From: Deltaproteobacteria bacterium
Lineage (GTDB): Bacteria; Desulfobacterota_B; Binatia; UBA9968
Assembly (NCBI GenBank): GCA_005879255.1
Contig: VBKY01000369.1
Span: forward strand, 1 to 7,882
Length of the DNA stretch: 7,882 nucleotides
Direction of reading: 5' to 3'
Part shown: piece by piece, positions 1-5,880 of the stretch
Layout: every line of letters starts with the position of its first letter
Position numbering within the stretch: the first letter of the stretch is position 1
Translations under genes and position numbers: made by a program
Notes under the pieces: model-generated
Told to the model about the DNA's origin: nothing
Databases searched by the model: none
What the model saw: the letters and a program-made list of their open reading frames with translations, nothing else

Positions 1-274
1 TGACCACGCGCAAATCCGATAATCCTTGGTGCGCGACTTCTTTGCTTACCAACGAATTCGGAATCACGCCGGTCACATGCCCGCCGAGTTCTAACACCAC
101 ATCAGCGATCACATTCATGAGCCCCACATTGCCGCCGCCATAAACGAGCCCGTAACCGCGCCTTACCAGTTCACTTCCGAGCTGCCGCGCGGCTTCTGTG
201 TACACGGGAGATGACCCATGGCGGGAACCGGTGAAAACACAAATTCTGCCTTGCACATCGTCCATGCTCGTCAT
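1..274 (-). CDS. LOG-family protein (TIGR00730 Rossmann fold), C-terminus beyond window
   Basis: The visible 91 residues match the N-terminus of the LOG family, also called 'lysine decarboxylase-like'. Characterised members are cytokinin riboside 5'-monophosphate phosphoribohydrolases or related nucleotide hydrolases in the cytosol. Seen here: ICVFTGSR on the first beta strand (residues 10-17 from the ATG at 274), a Y-x-E-A-A-R-x-L-G helix, then G-Y-G-L-V-Y-G-G-G-N-V-G-L-M, the nucleotide-binding glycine loop. The family usually has Gly after GLM; this protein has Asn. The family's second signature (PGGxGTxxE) would lie beyond base 1, so activity cannot be judged. The start is ATG at 274; an in-frame ATG at 265 is also possible, and GGAAG about 13 bases upstream of 274 is a weak ribosome site. 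Only 10 bases separate it from the binding-protein gene upstream, so the two are probably cotranscribed. The family call is secure; the substrate is inferred. Confidence 0.88.
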   Translation of the reverse strand, partial: MTSMDDVQGRICVFTGSRHGSSPVYTEAARQLGSELVRRGYGLVYGGGNVGLMNVIADVVLELGGHVTGVIPNSLVSKEVAHQGLSDLRVV

Positions 275-284
275 GTAGCCATCA

Positions 285-1283
285 TCACTTCCACAATTTT
301 TGGATGAACCCTTCCTTCTCCAGATCCTGAAAAAAACGTGCGTCGATGAATTGTTCCGGCTTGAGATTGGCTGCCCGCGGATCGGTTTCCGCCAGCTGGT
401 CGAGGACCGTCTTGACGGCCTCGGGCGATGGCCGCGGAATTCTTGGGATGTTCTGGATGACGTATAGATCGTACAGATCGTTGACCAGTGCGAGGTCGTT
501 ATTGCGCATGTATTTGCTCATCACCTGAACACTTAACGCGCGCTGCGTCTTGCCATAGTGGACGCCGTCGGCATAAGCGCGGACGAATTTTCGCACCGTG
601 TTTTCATTACGCTTGATGTAGGAACGCGTGGTGACGATCGACGATGTGGGAAAACTGAGACCCATCTTCGAGATATCCGCCACCTCTCTGAAACCGTCCC
701 GCCGCGCAAGGATGGCAAGCTCGGCGTTGATCACGCCGGCATCCACGCCGCCGGTTCGAAGCGCGGCCAAGATGTCGGTCACGCCGCCCATCTGGATCAC
801 GGCAAAATCGCGTTGCCGCTTGATCGGCCATTGGGTCTCCGCGAAGCGCAAGCCGAAGTCCGTCGCCGAGCCGAACTGTGAGATGCCGATCTTTTTTCCT
901 TTCAGCTCTTCGACCCGGCGAATCTCCGGTTTCGCCATCACAACGAAAGTAAAAACGTTGAGCGAGCTCGCGATGATGACCAAGTCGCCTCCCGCGAGAT
1001 TGGCGTTGACGACAGCCCCGCCGGTGAAAGTATCGATCGGTACCTCTCCCGATTGCACGACCTGAGCCGCGCGCCCGCCGCCACCGACATAGAGCAGTTC
1101 GACGTCGAGCCCATGTTTGCGGAAAATTCCCGCTTCGTAGGGAATCCAAAACGACGCCTGCGAGCCGGCGATGGCGCTGTAGACGAGCCTGAGTTTCTCC
1201 GTCGGCGTTTGCGCGCGAGCGTCCACGACCGCCAAGCTCAGCAAGAAAACGACCGAAAGGAGCATGCTTTTGAATCGTCTCAT
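285..1283 (-). CDS. ABC transporter substrate-binding protein, NMT1/THI5-like (SsuA/TauA type)
   Basis: This is a predicted periplasmic solute-binding protein of 332 residues, the usual length for the NitT/TauT/NMT1 group, whose members bind sulfonates, nitrate, pyrimidines or unknown small organics. Residues 1-24 form a Sec signal (M-R-R-F-K, a hydrophobic run, then A-R-A before Q25). The mature part begins L-R-L-V-Y-S-A and contains F-W-I-P-Y-E-A-G-I-F-R-K-H-G-L-D-V-E-L, the hallmark of this group. The later L-K-G-K-K-I-G-I-S-Q-F-G-S segment is the typical domain crossover and ligand loop. A longer frame opens at 1337, but the ATG at 1283 puts the basic residues and hydrophobic core of the signal peptide at the true N-terminus; AGAAAG lies about 8 bases upstream. 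No permease or ATPase gene lies in the window, so its transporter partners are elsewhere or absent. The ligand is not predictable. It is followed 10 bases later by the LOG gene. Confidence 0.9.
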   Translation of the reverse strand: MRRFKSMLLSVVFLLSLAVVDARAQTPTEKLRLVYSAIAGSQASFWIPYEAGIFRKHGLDVELLYVGGGGRAAQVVQSGEVPIDTFTGGAVVNANLAGGDLVIIASSLNVFTFVVMAKPEIRRVEELKGKKIGISQFGSATDFGLRFAETQWPIKRQRDFAVIQMGGVTDILAALRTGGVDAGVINAELAILARRDGFREVADISKMGLSFPTSSIVTTRSYIKRNENTVRKFVRAYADGVHYGKTQRALSVQVMSKYMRNNDLALVNDLYDLYVIQNIPRIPRPSPEAVKTVLDQLAETDPRAANLKPEQFIDARFFQDLEKEGFIQKLWK

Positions 1284-1423
1284 AACCGTTCTTTCTGTAT
1301 GTTCACACCATCGGTTGGCTGATTTTGCCAGGAACACGACCCGGCAACCCGCGTGAAGCGCAAGCGCACGCGAACATGCGGGGCCATGGCAGTTGCGGTT
1401 CTAGCTGACTCGACCGCGCGCCA

Positions 1424-1616
1424 CAAGAGCTGTTGCAAAGAGTCGTGTGCGGGAGAATCTAGACGGTGATCGGCGTGGTCTAAAAGCGATTGTCCGTGAT
1501 CGGCTTCGTCACGGCGACACAGAAGATACCCGCCGCGTGCGCCGAGGTAACGCCGTTGCGAGAATTTCGCTATCGCGGATCAAGCCATCAAGAACGAAAA
1601 TGACAGTTTTAATCAT
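1424..1616 (-). pseudogene. HAD-superfamily hydrolase remnant (beta-phosphoglucomutase-like) with large internal deletion
   Basis: The ATG at 1616 opens M-I-K-T-V-I-F-V-L-D-G-L-I-R-D-S-E-I-L, which matches the start of HAD phosphatases of the phosphoglucomutase-like subfamily (V-I-F-D-L-D-G-x-x-x-D-S-E). The first Asp, the catalytic nucleophile, is Val. Directly after this, in another frame, comes N-G-V-T-S-A-H-A-A-G-I-F-C-V-A-V (about 1596-1546), the family's C-terminal motif normally found near residue 170. About 150 residues are therefore missing. A second frame change near the TTTT at about 1494-1491 leads to L-D-H-A-D-H-R-L-D-S and L-Q-Q-L-L, a plausible C-terminal helix, after which the expected stop is missing. 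The start overlaps the stop of the upstream 132-residue gene as ATGA, typical of translational coupling, so this was once the next gene in that operon. The family assignment rests on two separate motifs and is fairly strong; no function remains. Confidence 0.75.
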
Positions 1617-2011
1617 TGCGAGAGTGCCACTAAGCGTTCGCTGCGCACGGCTTTTTTGCTCGCCACTTTTTCAACCAGGTCTCGAAATGTCGTACCGGCG
1701 TCGCATTTCACGCTAAAGGCCACAACAAATAGCGTGATCAGGTCCTTCGCATAGATCTCATTTTCGGCCCATTCGGCAATCTGGCTCAAGTTATGTTCCG
1801 GGCGAAGCTGTTTGATCTTCATACCGACGATTTCGGCGAGCCCCGCGGCCAGTTGTTGCGCCATCCCTCTCTGCTCCGGTGGAAAATCCAGCCGAATAAA
1901 AGCAACCTCCAGCGCCCAATCGACACCTTTCGGCAGCGGACGCCGAATTACTCGCCCAAAGGTCATCAGAAGCAGCACTAGGGCAAGCAGTAAAGTTATT
2001 GGAGTAGCCAT
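1613..2011 (-). CDS. Hypothetical membrane-anchored protein, 132 residues
   Basis: I do not recognise a family. The protein begins with a hydrophobic segment (about residues 4-18, T-P-I-T-L-L-L-A-L-V-L-L-L-M-T) followed by R-V-I-R-R, which fits an N-terminal anchor with the rest in the cytoplasm. The remainder is amphipathic and mostly helical in character: a V-D-W-A-L-E-V-A-F-I-R-L-D-F segment, a long Q/A/L-rich helix, then a helix-rich tail ending in Lys/Arg/Glu. One Cys occurs near residue 103 and no catalytic motif is obvious. The start is the ATG at 2011, with no clear Shine-Dalgarno sequence. Its stop overlaps the HAD remnant's ATG by four bases, which supports this frame being a real gene in a former operon. 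Three palindromes lie upstream at 2042-2125. It is intact although both neighbours are pseudogenes. Real-gene status is likely but not certain. Confidence 0.6.
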   Translation of the reverse strand: MATPITLLLALVLLLMTFGRVIRRPLPKGVDWALEVAFIRLDFPPEQRGMAQQLAAGLAEIVGMKIKQLRPEHNLSQIAEWAENEIYAKDLITLFVVAFSVKCDAGTTFRDLVEKVASKKAVRSERLVALSQ

Positions 2012-2041
2012 CAGACGTGATTGTAGCTGTCTTATGCATAT

Positions 2042-2053
2042 TTCACCAGTGAA
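2042..2053. promoter_or_regulatory. Palindrome upstream of the 132-residue gene
   Basis: TTCAC-CA-GTGAA is a perfect 5-bp inverted repeat with a 2-base centre, 30 bases upstream of the ATG at 2011. The position suits an operator near a leftward promoter. No regulator is recognised and chance is possible. Confidence 0.3.
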
Positions 2054-2079
2054 TCATGAGCGGGGTTTTCACACAGTCT

Positions 2080-2097
2080 GACATGTCGCGACAGGTC
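2080..2097. promoter_or_regulatory. 18-bp near-perfect palindrome, candidate regulator site
   Basis: GACATGTCGCGACAGGTC has 8 of 9 base pairs matched about its centre, including the perfect core TGTCGCGACA. It has no loop and no following T-run, so it suits a dimeric DNA-binding protein better than a terminator. It lies 69-86 bases upstream of the leftward gene starting at 2011 and just after the end of the MFS pseudogene. Confidence 0.35.
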
Positions 2098-2114
2098 CGA
2101 ACAATCAGCAACAA

Positions 2115-2125
2115 TTAACTGTTAA
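2115..2125. promoter_or_regulatory. TTAAC-T-GTTAA palindrome
   Basis: This is a perfect 5-bp inverted repeat around a single base, in A+T-rich DNA between the MFS pseudogene stop (2163) and the gene starting at 2011. With the two palindromes at 2042 and 2080 it makes three unlike inverted repeats within 84 bases. It may be a binding site or chance in A+T-rich DNA. Confidence 0.25.
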
Positions 2126-2162
2126 AGTCCACCTGTGATGCGGGCCGTACCTATTTTTCGAT

Positions 2163-3341
2163 CTAGGCGGGCACGGCGATCGGTTCGGCCCGCGGCTCGC
2201 GAATCGGCAGGTTGCAGAGAGCCGCTCCAGCGGCCAGCACAGCATCGGCGTACCACATCCACAGATAGTCGCCGTAGTGAGAGAACGCGAGTCCTCCCAG
2301 CCATGCACCCGAGGAATCCGCCGGTCTGATGCGACAGCAGCGTCAACCCGAACAGCGTCGCGAGATAACGAGTGCCGAATAGTTTGCCGATCACCCCCGC
2401 CGTTGGCGGCACCGTAGCTAGCCACGTAAAGCCCAATCCGATGGCGTAGAGATAAAACGTCCACGCGCTCGAGCTCTCGTCAATAGGTGGGTAAAAAGAA
2501 ATTAGGCGGCGACCCTGATTTCCTTTCCGTTATCGTACTTTTTTCCTTCAGCGACTTTCTCCACGAGATTGGGCGCATTAAGTTTTCTGAAACTCAATCC
2601 GTGGAGGTTCACCTCACCTGGCAAGTGCGTCACAATCAGCGCGATGTGAAAGCCGCAGGTAAAGAAACCCCCATGCAGCAATAAATAGTTGCGGTCCGCG
2701 AGGGCATTTTTGACGGCCCTGCGCAAAGTTCCTACCAATCTCTCGTGCGTTGACCAAACGGCAACAGGCGACGATCGGTGCATCATGCGCACGAGCGGCA
2801 ACGCGCCAAGAGTAATAATCGCCAACGACCACATCGCACCCATCCAGCCCAGCGTTGAAATAAGCAATTGCAGCAACGGCGCAAAGACAAATTGTCCGAA
2901 CGAGCCGCCCGCGTTAATTATTCCGGCCGCCGAACCGCGCTGGCTTGCCGGAACTCGCCCGGCCACCGCGCCGATCAAAACCGAGAAACTGCCGGCACCC
3001 GCACCGATCGCTGAAAGCAAGCCCAGCGAAATAACGAGTCCCAACGCGGATGTCATAAACGGCGTGAGCGCGCTACCCAGCGCAAGGATAAGCACGCCGC
3101 CGACCAGCACACGCGCCGGACCGAACCGATCTGCGGCGGCACCCGCAAGCGGCTGTACCGCGCCCCAGACGAATTGTCCCACCGCGAGCGCGAAACTGAT
3201 GGTCACCAGGCCGAGGCCGGTCGAATTATTGAGCGGGAAACTGAACAAACCCAACGATTGCCGCGCCCCCATGGTCACCGTCAAAACGGCCGCGGCGGCA
3301 AGGGTGCTAAAAAGCCAAGAGCCGTCGTTTTTATCGGTCAT
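2163..3341 (-). pseudogene. MFS transporter pseudogene (replaced core plus frameshift)
   Basis: The N-terminal 249 residues are a normal major facilitator protein. They have several hydrophobic spans, a family-like R-Q-S-L-G-L-F motif at 27-33, the motif A loop G67-x3-D71-R72-x-G74-x2-R77 between spans 2 and 3, and a G-F-H-I-A-L-I-V-T-H-L-P-G-E-V span. After this the frame runs into about 30 hydrophilic residues with no membrane character and stops at 2504-2502. Recognisable MFS sequence resumes in another frame at about 2463 (W-T-F-Y-L-Y-A-I-G-L-G-F-T-W-L-A-T-V-P-P-T), then shifts by one base at GGGT (2310-2307). Beyond that, A-W-L-G-G-L-A-F-S-H-Y-G-D-Y-L-W-M-W-Y continues to TAG at 2165-2163. 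From memory of the family (about 400 residues), 50-60 residues around spans 7-9 are lost and about 130 unrelated bases sit in their place. The transporter cannot be functional as written. The start is ATG at 3341 without a strong ribosome site. The substrate is unknown. Confidence 0.85.
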
Positions 3342-3373
3342 GATGAATTTCGTAGCCTTATGAAGTGAGACGC

Positions 3374-3397
3374 AATCCGGGAAACTTGCCCCGGATT
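3374..3397. repeat. Hairpin between the ExbD-like gene and the MFS pseudogene
   Basis: AATCCGGG and CCCGGATT form a perfect 8-bp stem around an 8-base loop, in the 94-base gap between two leftward genes. No T-run follows on either strand, so it is not a standard intrinsic terminator. It could attenuate read-through or protect the upstream mRNA end. Confidence 0.45.
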
Positions 3398-3435
3398 CCG
3401 TGTTATCTCCATCCCGGGCTAGTCACCCCAAATCG

Positions 3436-3786
3436 TCATTTCCTGGGGCGGGAGTTGCCCTCGTCGTCAATATAGTCTGAAAAATCCGGTTTACTGGATA
3501 GGCTGATCGGCAATTTGTGCTCAACGACAAGTTTTACAATTTCGATTGCCTCGGTTGGCGGCTCGCCTTTGCCACTTTCACGGTAGTACCAAACAGCGCT
3601 TCTGGCAGACTGGGCTTTTGCGAGCGCTTTCTTTACTCTTGCAAGGGTCGCTTTCTTTCCTTCTAATAGAATCCTTCCCGAACTAAGCACGCTAATTCGA
3701 AGGGCAGACTCCTTCGGCGAACGCTGGTCGGAAAGATATTTTGAAAAAGGTAAAAGCAGGGCATCAATTACACGAATCTTATTCAT
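3436..3786 (-). CDS. Small soluble ExbD/TolR-like protein, 116 residues
   Basis: The protein has no signal peptide and no membrane span. Residues 29-107 read as a small alpha/beta unit: L-R-I-S-V-L-S-S-G-R-I-L-L-E-G-K (29-44), a Lys/Ala-rich helix, V-W-Y-Y-R-E (65-70), an acidic-amphipathic helix, then L-P-I-S-L-S and K-P-D-F-S-D-Y-I-D (99-107). This order (strand, 'G-x-x-L-L-x-G-K', helix, strand, helix, strand) resembles the periplasmic domain of ExbD/TolR, but the N-terminal anchor of those proteins is missing, so energy coupling to TonB is not expected. The resemblance is by eye. The start is ATG at 3786 with CAGGGA just upstream. It begins 22 bases after the alcohol dehydrogenase stop and is probably cotranscribed with it. 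Function is unknown; similar short hypothetical proteins, as I recall them, are widespread. Confidence 0.65.
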   Translation of the reverse strand: MNKIRVIDALLLPFSKYLSDQRSPKESALRISVLSSGRILLEGKKATLARVKKALAKAQSARSAVWYYRESGKGEPPTEAIEIVKLVVEHKLPISLSSKPDFSDYIDDEGNSRPRK

Positions 3787-3808
3787 GTTCCCTGAGTCTG
3801 CTGTTCAA

Positions 3809-4861
3809 CTAGATCTCCACCACCACTCTCCCAACGACACTACCCACCTTCAGCTCATCCAATGTTCGGCTCACTTCCGACAACGGTCGCTTCTCAAACG
3901 GAATCGGCTTGATGTTTCCCTGCCGTGCCAATGCGACGACGGCTTTCAATTCATCCACGCTGCCAACGTGAGAGCCTTGGATCGTAATCGCGCGCAGGAT
4001 CGTGCTCGCGATCGATAGCGAAATCTCGCCGCCGAATAGTCCGACGAGAATTAATTTTCCACCCTTACGAAGCGCACCGAGCACTAAATTAGCCGTAGCG
4101 GCGATGCCGACAAAGTCGACTGCGCCGTAAAGCGCGCCTTGGGTTGATTGCTTGAGTTTCTCGGCGCTATTTTCGTCGCAGCTGTTCAGCGTCACAGCGG
4201 CCCCGGCCTTTTCCGCTTCTGCTAATTTCGTCCAGTCGACGTCCACAGCAACAATTCTCTCATGGCCGAGCGCGCGCAACATGCCGACCGCGGAAAGGCC
4301 GAGACCGCCGGCGCCCATTACGGCCACCCACTCGTCGCCCGGAATGGGCTTCAATTTCGACACAGCGGAATAAGTCGAAAGCCCGGAGCAAGACAACATC
4401 GCCGCCCAGACCGGATCGATGCCGCTGGCGTCGATGAGATAACGTGGATGCGGCACGATCAGGTGATCGGCGTAACCGCCGGGGCGTTGGATGCCGATCA
4501 TCCTTGCTGCCATGCAGTAATTGTCCAAGCTGCCACGACAGCGCACACATTCGCCGCAGCCGGTCCACGGATAAACCAAACGGTCGGCGCCAATCGGCAC
4601 GTCGCCGGCCTCCGGCCCCGCCGCGATTACTGTCCCAAACGGCTCGTGTCCGAGCGTTGCCGGCAGGCGCATGCCGCGCTCGCTCATCTCAAGGCGCTTG
4701 CCGCCGCCGAGATCGAAATAGCCGTCGCGGATGTGCACGTCACTGTGGCATACGCCGCAGTATTTGAGCCGAAGCAATACCTCCGTACCATTCGGCGTAG
4801 GCGTTGCGCGCTTGCTTGGTTTCAGCGGCTTTCGCCACTCGATCACATCGTAGCTCAGCAT
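3809..4861 (-). CDS. Zinc-dependent medium-chain alcohol dehydrogenase
   Basis: This cytosolic enzyme is predicted to oxidise an alcohol to an aldehyde or ketone with NAD(P)+, or the reverse. At 350 residues it has the normal family length. The catalytic zinc ligands are visible: C38 in G-V-C-H-S-D, H72-E73 in G-H-E, and probably C158 in L-S-C-S-G-L-S-T-Y. The structural zinc set C102, C105, C108 and C116 is complete. The Rossmann loop is G183-A-G-G-L-G188, and D207 at the end of the second strand favours NAD over NADP. An insert at 49-66 (F-D-L-G-G-G-K-R-L before the G-H-E) is typical of one subgroup of bacterial enzymes. The start is ATG at 4861; the ribosome site is weak. It lies 50 bases after the DUF1499 gene and 22 bases before the ExbD-like gene, in one transcription direction. 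The gene is intact. The substrate cannot be named; neighbours hint at aldehyde handling. Confidence 0.93.
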   Translation of the reverse strand: MLSYDVIEWRKPLKPSKRATPTPNGTEVLLRLKYCGVCHSDVHIRDGYFDLGGGKRLEMSERGMRLPATLGHEPFGTVIAAGPEAGDVPIGADRLVYPWTGCGECVRCRGSLDNYCMAARMIGIQRPGGYADHLIVPHPRYLIDASGIDPVWAAMLSCSGLSTYSAVSKLKPIPGDEWVAVMGAGGLGLSAVGMLRALGHERIVAVDVDWTKLAEAEKAGAAVTLNSCDENSAEKLKQSTQGALYGAVDFVGIAATANLVLGALRKGGKLILVGLFGGEISLSIASTILRAITIQGSHVGSVDELKAVVALARQGNIKPIPFEKRPLSEVSRTLDELKVGSVVGRVVVEI

Positions 4862-4911
4862 GTTTCGTCAACCCTTCGACCCGCCCGCAGCGACATATTT
4901 TTTCGCTCCAC

Positions 4912-5373
4912 TCACCGCACCACACCTTGCTTTAATAGAAGCGAGCGCAGATTCTCCACTCGCTTGCGATTGACACCGAAATCGCCGTAGCCGCGGCGCG
5001 CTGCCGAGCGTACGGCAATTAGGTTTTGTGCGGGGCGTAGGTGAAGCTCGAGATCGTCGACGAATCCGAAGACGGCGCTGGAACACTCCGCGTGAATGTA
5101 ATCACTGGTCGCCGTCACGAGATGCGTACGAGGAAGATCCGCGATCAAGGAACGCGCCACGCGCCAAGCCTCAGCCGGTGGCACCGCGAGCTCGAATGGG
5201 CGAATCGCGTGGGTGTTATCGTTTGCATCACTCGACACGCAGTTTTGCGACGAAGGACATGGCGCAAGCCTGCCGTTATGAACGCCTAGGTTAGTCGGCC
5301 TTGGACCGGCACAAGAAAACAGAGGCATAAGGATCAAAATTGCCGCAATGACTCGGCTGCGCCTTTGTTTCAC
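4912..5373 (-). CDS. DUF1499 family lipoprotein
   Basis: This is a 153-residue protein of the DUF1499 family, whose function is not established. The N-terminus is a lipoprotein signal: K-Q-R-R-S-R, a hydrophobic core, then the lipobox L-F-S-C with lipidated C21. Ala at +2 predicts the outer membrane in Gram-negative cells. All family landmarks are present: L-G-V-H-N-G-R-L-A-P-C-P (29-40), N-C-V-S-S (44-48), F-G-F-V-D-D (102-107), and V-R-S-A-A-R-R-G-Y-G-D-F-G-V-N-R-K-R (121-138). The start codon is GTG at 5373; the next in-frame Met is inside the signal peptide, so GTG is preferred, although no good Shine-Dalgarno sequence precedes it. It begins 22 bases after the stop of the CMD gene as read (30 bases after the likely original stop), which suggests coupling to that upstream gene. 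Confidence 0.9.
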   Translation of the reverse strand: MKQRRSRVIAAILILMPLFSCAGPRPTNLGVHNGRLAPCPSSQNCVSSDANDNTHAIRPFELAVPPAEAWRVARSLIADLPRTHLVTATSDYIHAECSSAVFGFVDDLELHLRPAQNLIAVRSAARRGYGDFGVNRKRVENLRSLLLKQGVVR

Positions 5374-5395
5374 TGCTGCGCACGATTGCGGAAGG

Positions 5396-5752
5396 CTAAC
5401 TCATCATTTGACTCGTTCCGTTCGTTGATCGAAAAACTTGAGCGCCATCGCGCCGTGCGTCGCCGGCGCCGCCGGCGCGCAATGCCGCTGCTATCAGCGA
5501 AGCTTCGACGACTTCTTCGCGTGTCGCCCCCGCTGCATGGGCTGCGCTCGCATGCGCCTCTAGGCAATATGGGCATTGCGTCGTACATGACACCGCGATC
5601 GCGATCAATTCCCGATACTTTTTCGGGATCGCGCCGTTCTCACGGCCAACGATATTGTTGAGTCCCAGCCATGCGTTGAAATCTTCCGGCGCCAATTTGC
5701 GCATCTCGCGCATGAGTTTCAAATCGTTTTCGTCGTGATAATGTTCTGCCAT
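5396..5752 (-). CDS. Carboxymuconolactone decarboxylase/AhpD-like protein, C-terminus frameshifted
   Basis: This 118-residue protein has the AhpD-like redox signature E48-x11-C60-P-Y-C63-x3-H67, plus the A-H-A-A-G-A-T-x-E-E-V-V-E-A helix. Family members are CxxC peroxidase partners or gamma-carboxymuconolactone decarboxylases; the complete CxxC and His favour the redox type. After A-A-A-L-R-A-G-G-A the reading frame is wrong. One base over, the family-like tail T-H-G-A-M-A-L-K-F-F-D-Q-R-T-E-R-V-K runs to TGA at 5406-5404. As written, 17-19 unrelated residues replace it and the stop is at 5398-5396. The extra base (or two missing) lies in an all-G/C hairpin at 5461-5477, so it may be a sequencing slip or a real mutation. 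The CxxC site is upstream and unaffected. The start is ATG at 5752, with GAGGT 8 bases before it. A 128-base gap separates it from the GFA gene; I see no convincing promoter there. Confidence 0.85.
   Translation of the reverse strand: MAEHYHDENDLKLMREMRKLAPEDFNAWLGLNNIVGRENGAIPKKYRELIAIAVSCTTQCPYCLEAHASAAHAAGATREEVVEASLIAAALRAGGAGDARRDGAQVFRSTNGTSQMMS
5461..5477. repeat. All-G/C hairpin at the CMD frameshift site
   Basis: CGCCGGC and GCCGGCG form a perfect 7-bp stem around a GCC loop, inside the CMD gene exactly where its frame changes. Such a structure promotes polymerase slippage in cells and in sequencing reactions. Confidence 0.75.
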
Positions 5753-5880
5753 CTCATATACCTCATCGAAAAATCACGATTCTGTAACGCGAACGATCAA
5801 ACTCCCGCCGATTCGAATTGCAGCTTCAGTGATTGATTTTATTTCAATGTGAAATCCGATGAATACAGCATCCATCCAAA

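Noticed and set aside
1311..1330. Sigma-54-like TGGC...GC upstream of the binding-protein gene
   Set aside because: The GG and GC elements are 10 rather than 12 bases apart and the surrounding bases do not match.
1280..1423. The minus frame that carries the HAD tail stays open to a TGA at 1280, overlapping the binding-protein ATG
   Set aside because: After L-Q-Q-L-L the residues no longer look like a HAD protein. The ATGA overlap with the gene at 1283 is most simply chance following loss of the original stop.
2689..3363. Plus-strand open frame of 224 codons
   Set aside because: It lies opposite the N-terminal half of the MFS gene, whose membrane spans and motif A are clear; the plus-strand product is Pro/Ala/Arg-rich with no domain.
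4262..4990. Long plus-strand open frame (242 codons) opposite the alcohol dehydrogenase
   Set aside because: It is antisense to an intact, motif-complete dehydrogenase, has no recognisable motif, and is rich in Arg/His/Ala as expected for a shadow frame.
5753..5880. Promoter in the 128-base gap before the CMD gene
   Set aside because: A TTGATC box is present but no -10 element lies at 16-18 bases; only the ribosome site is convincing.
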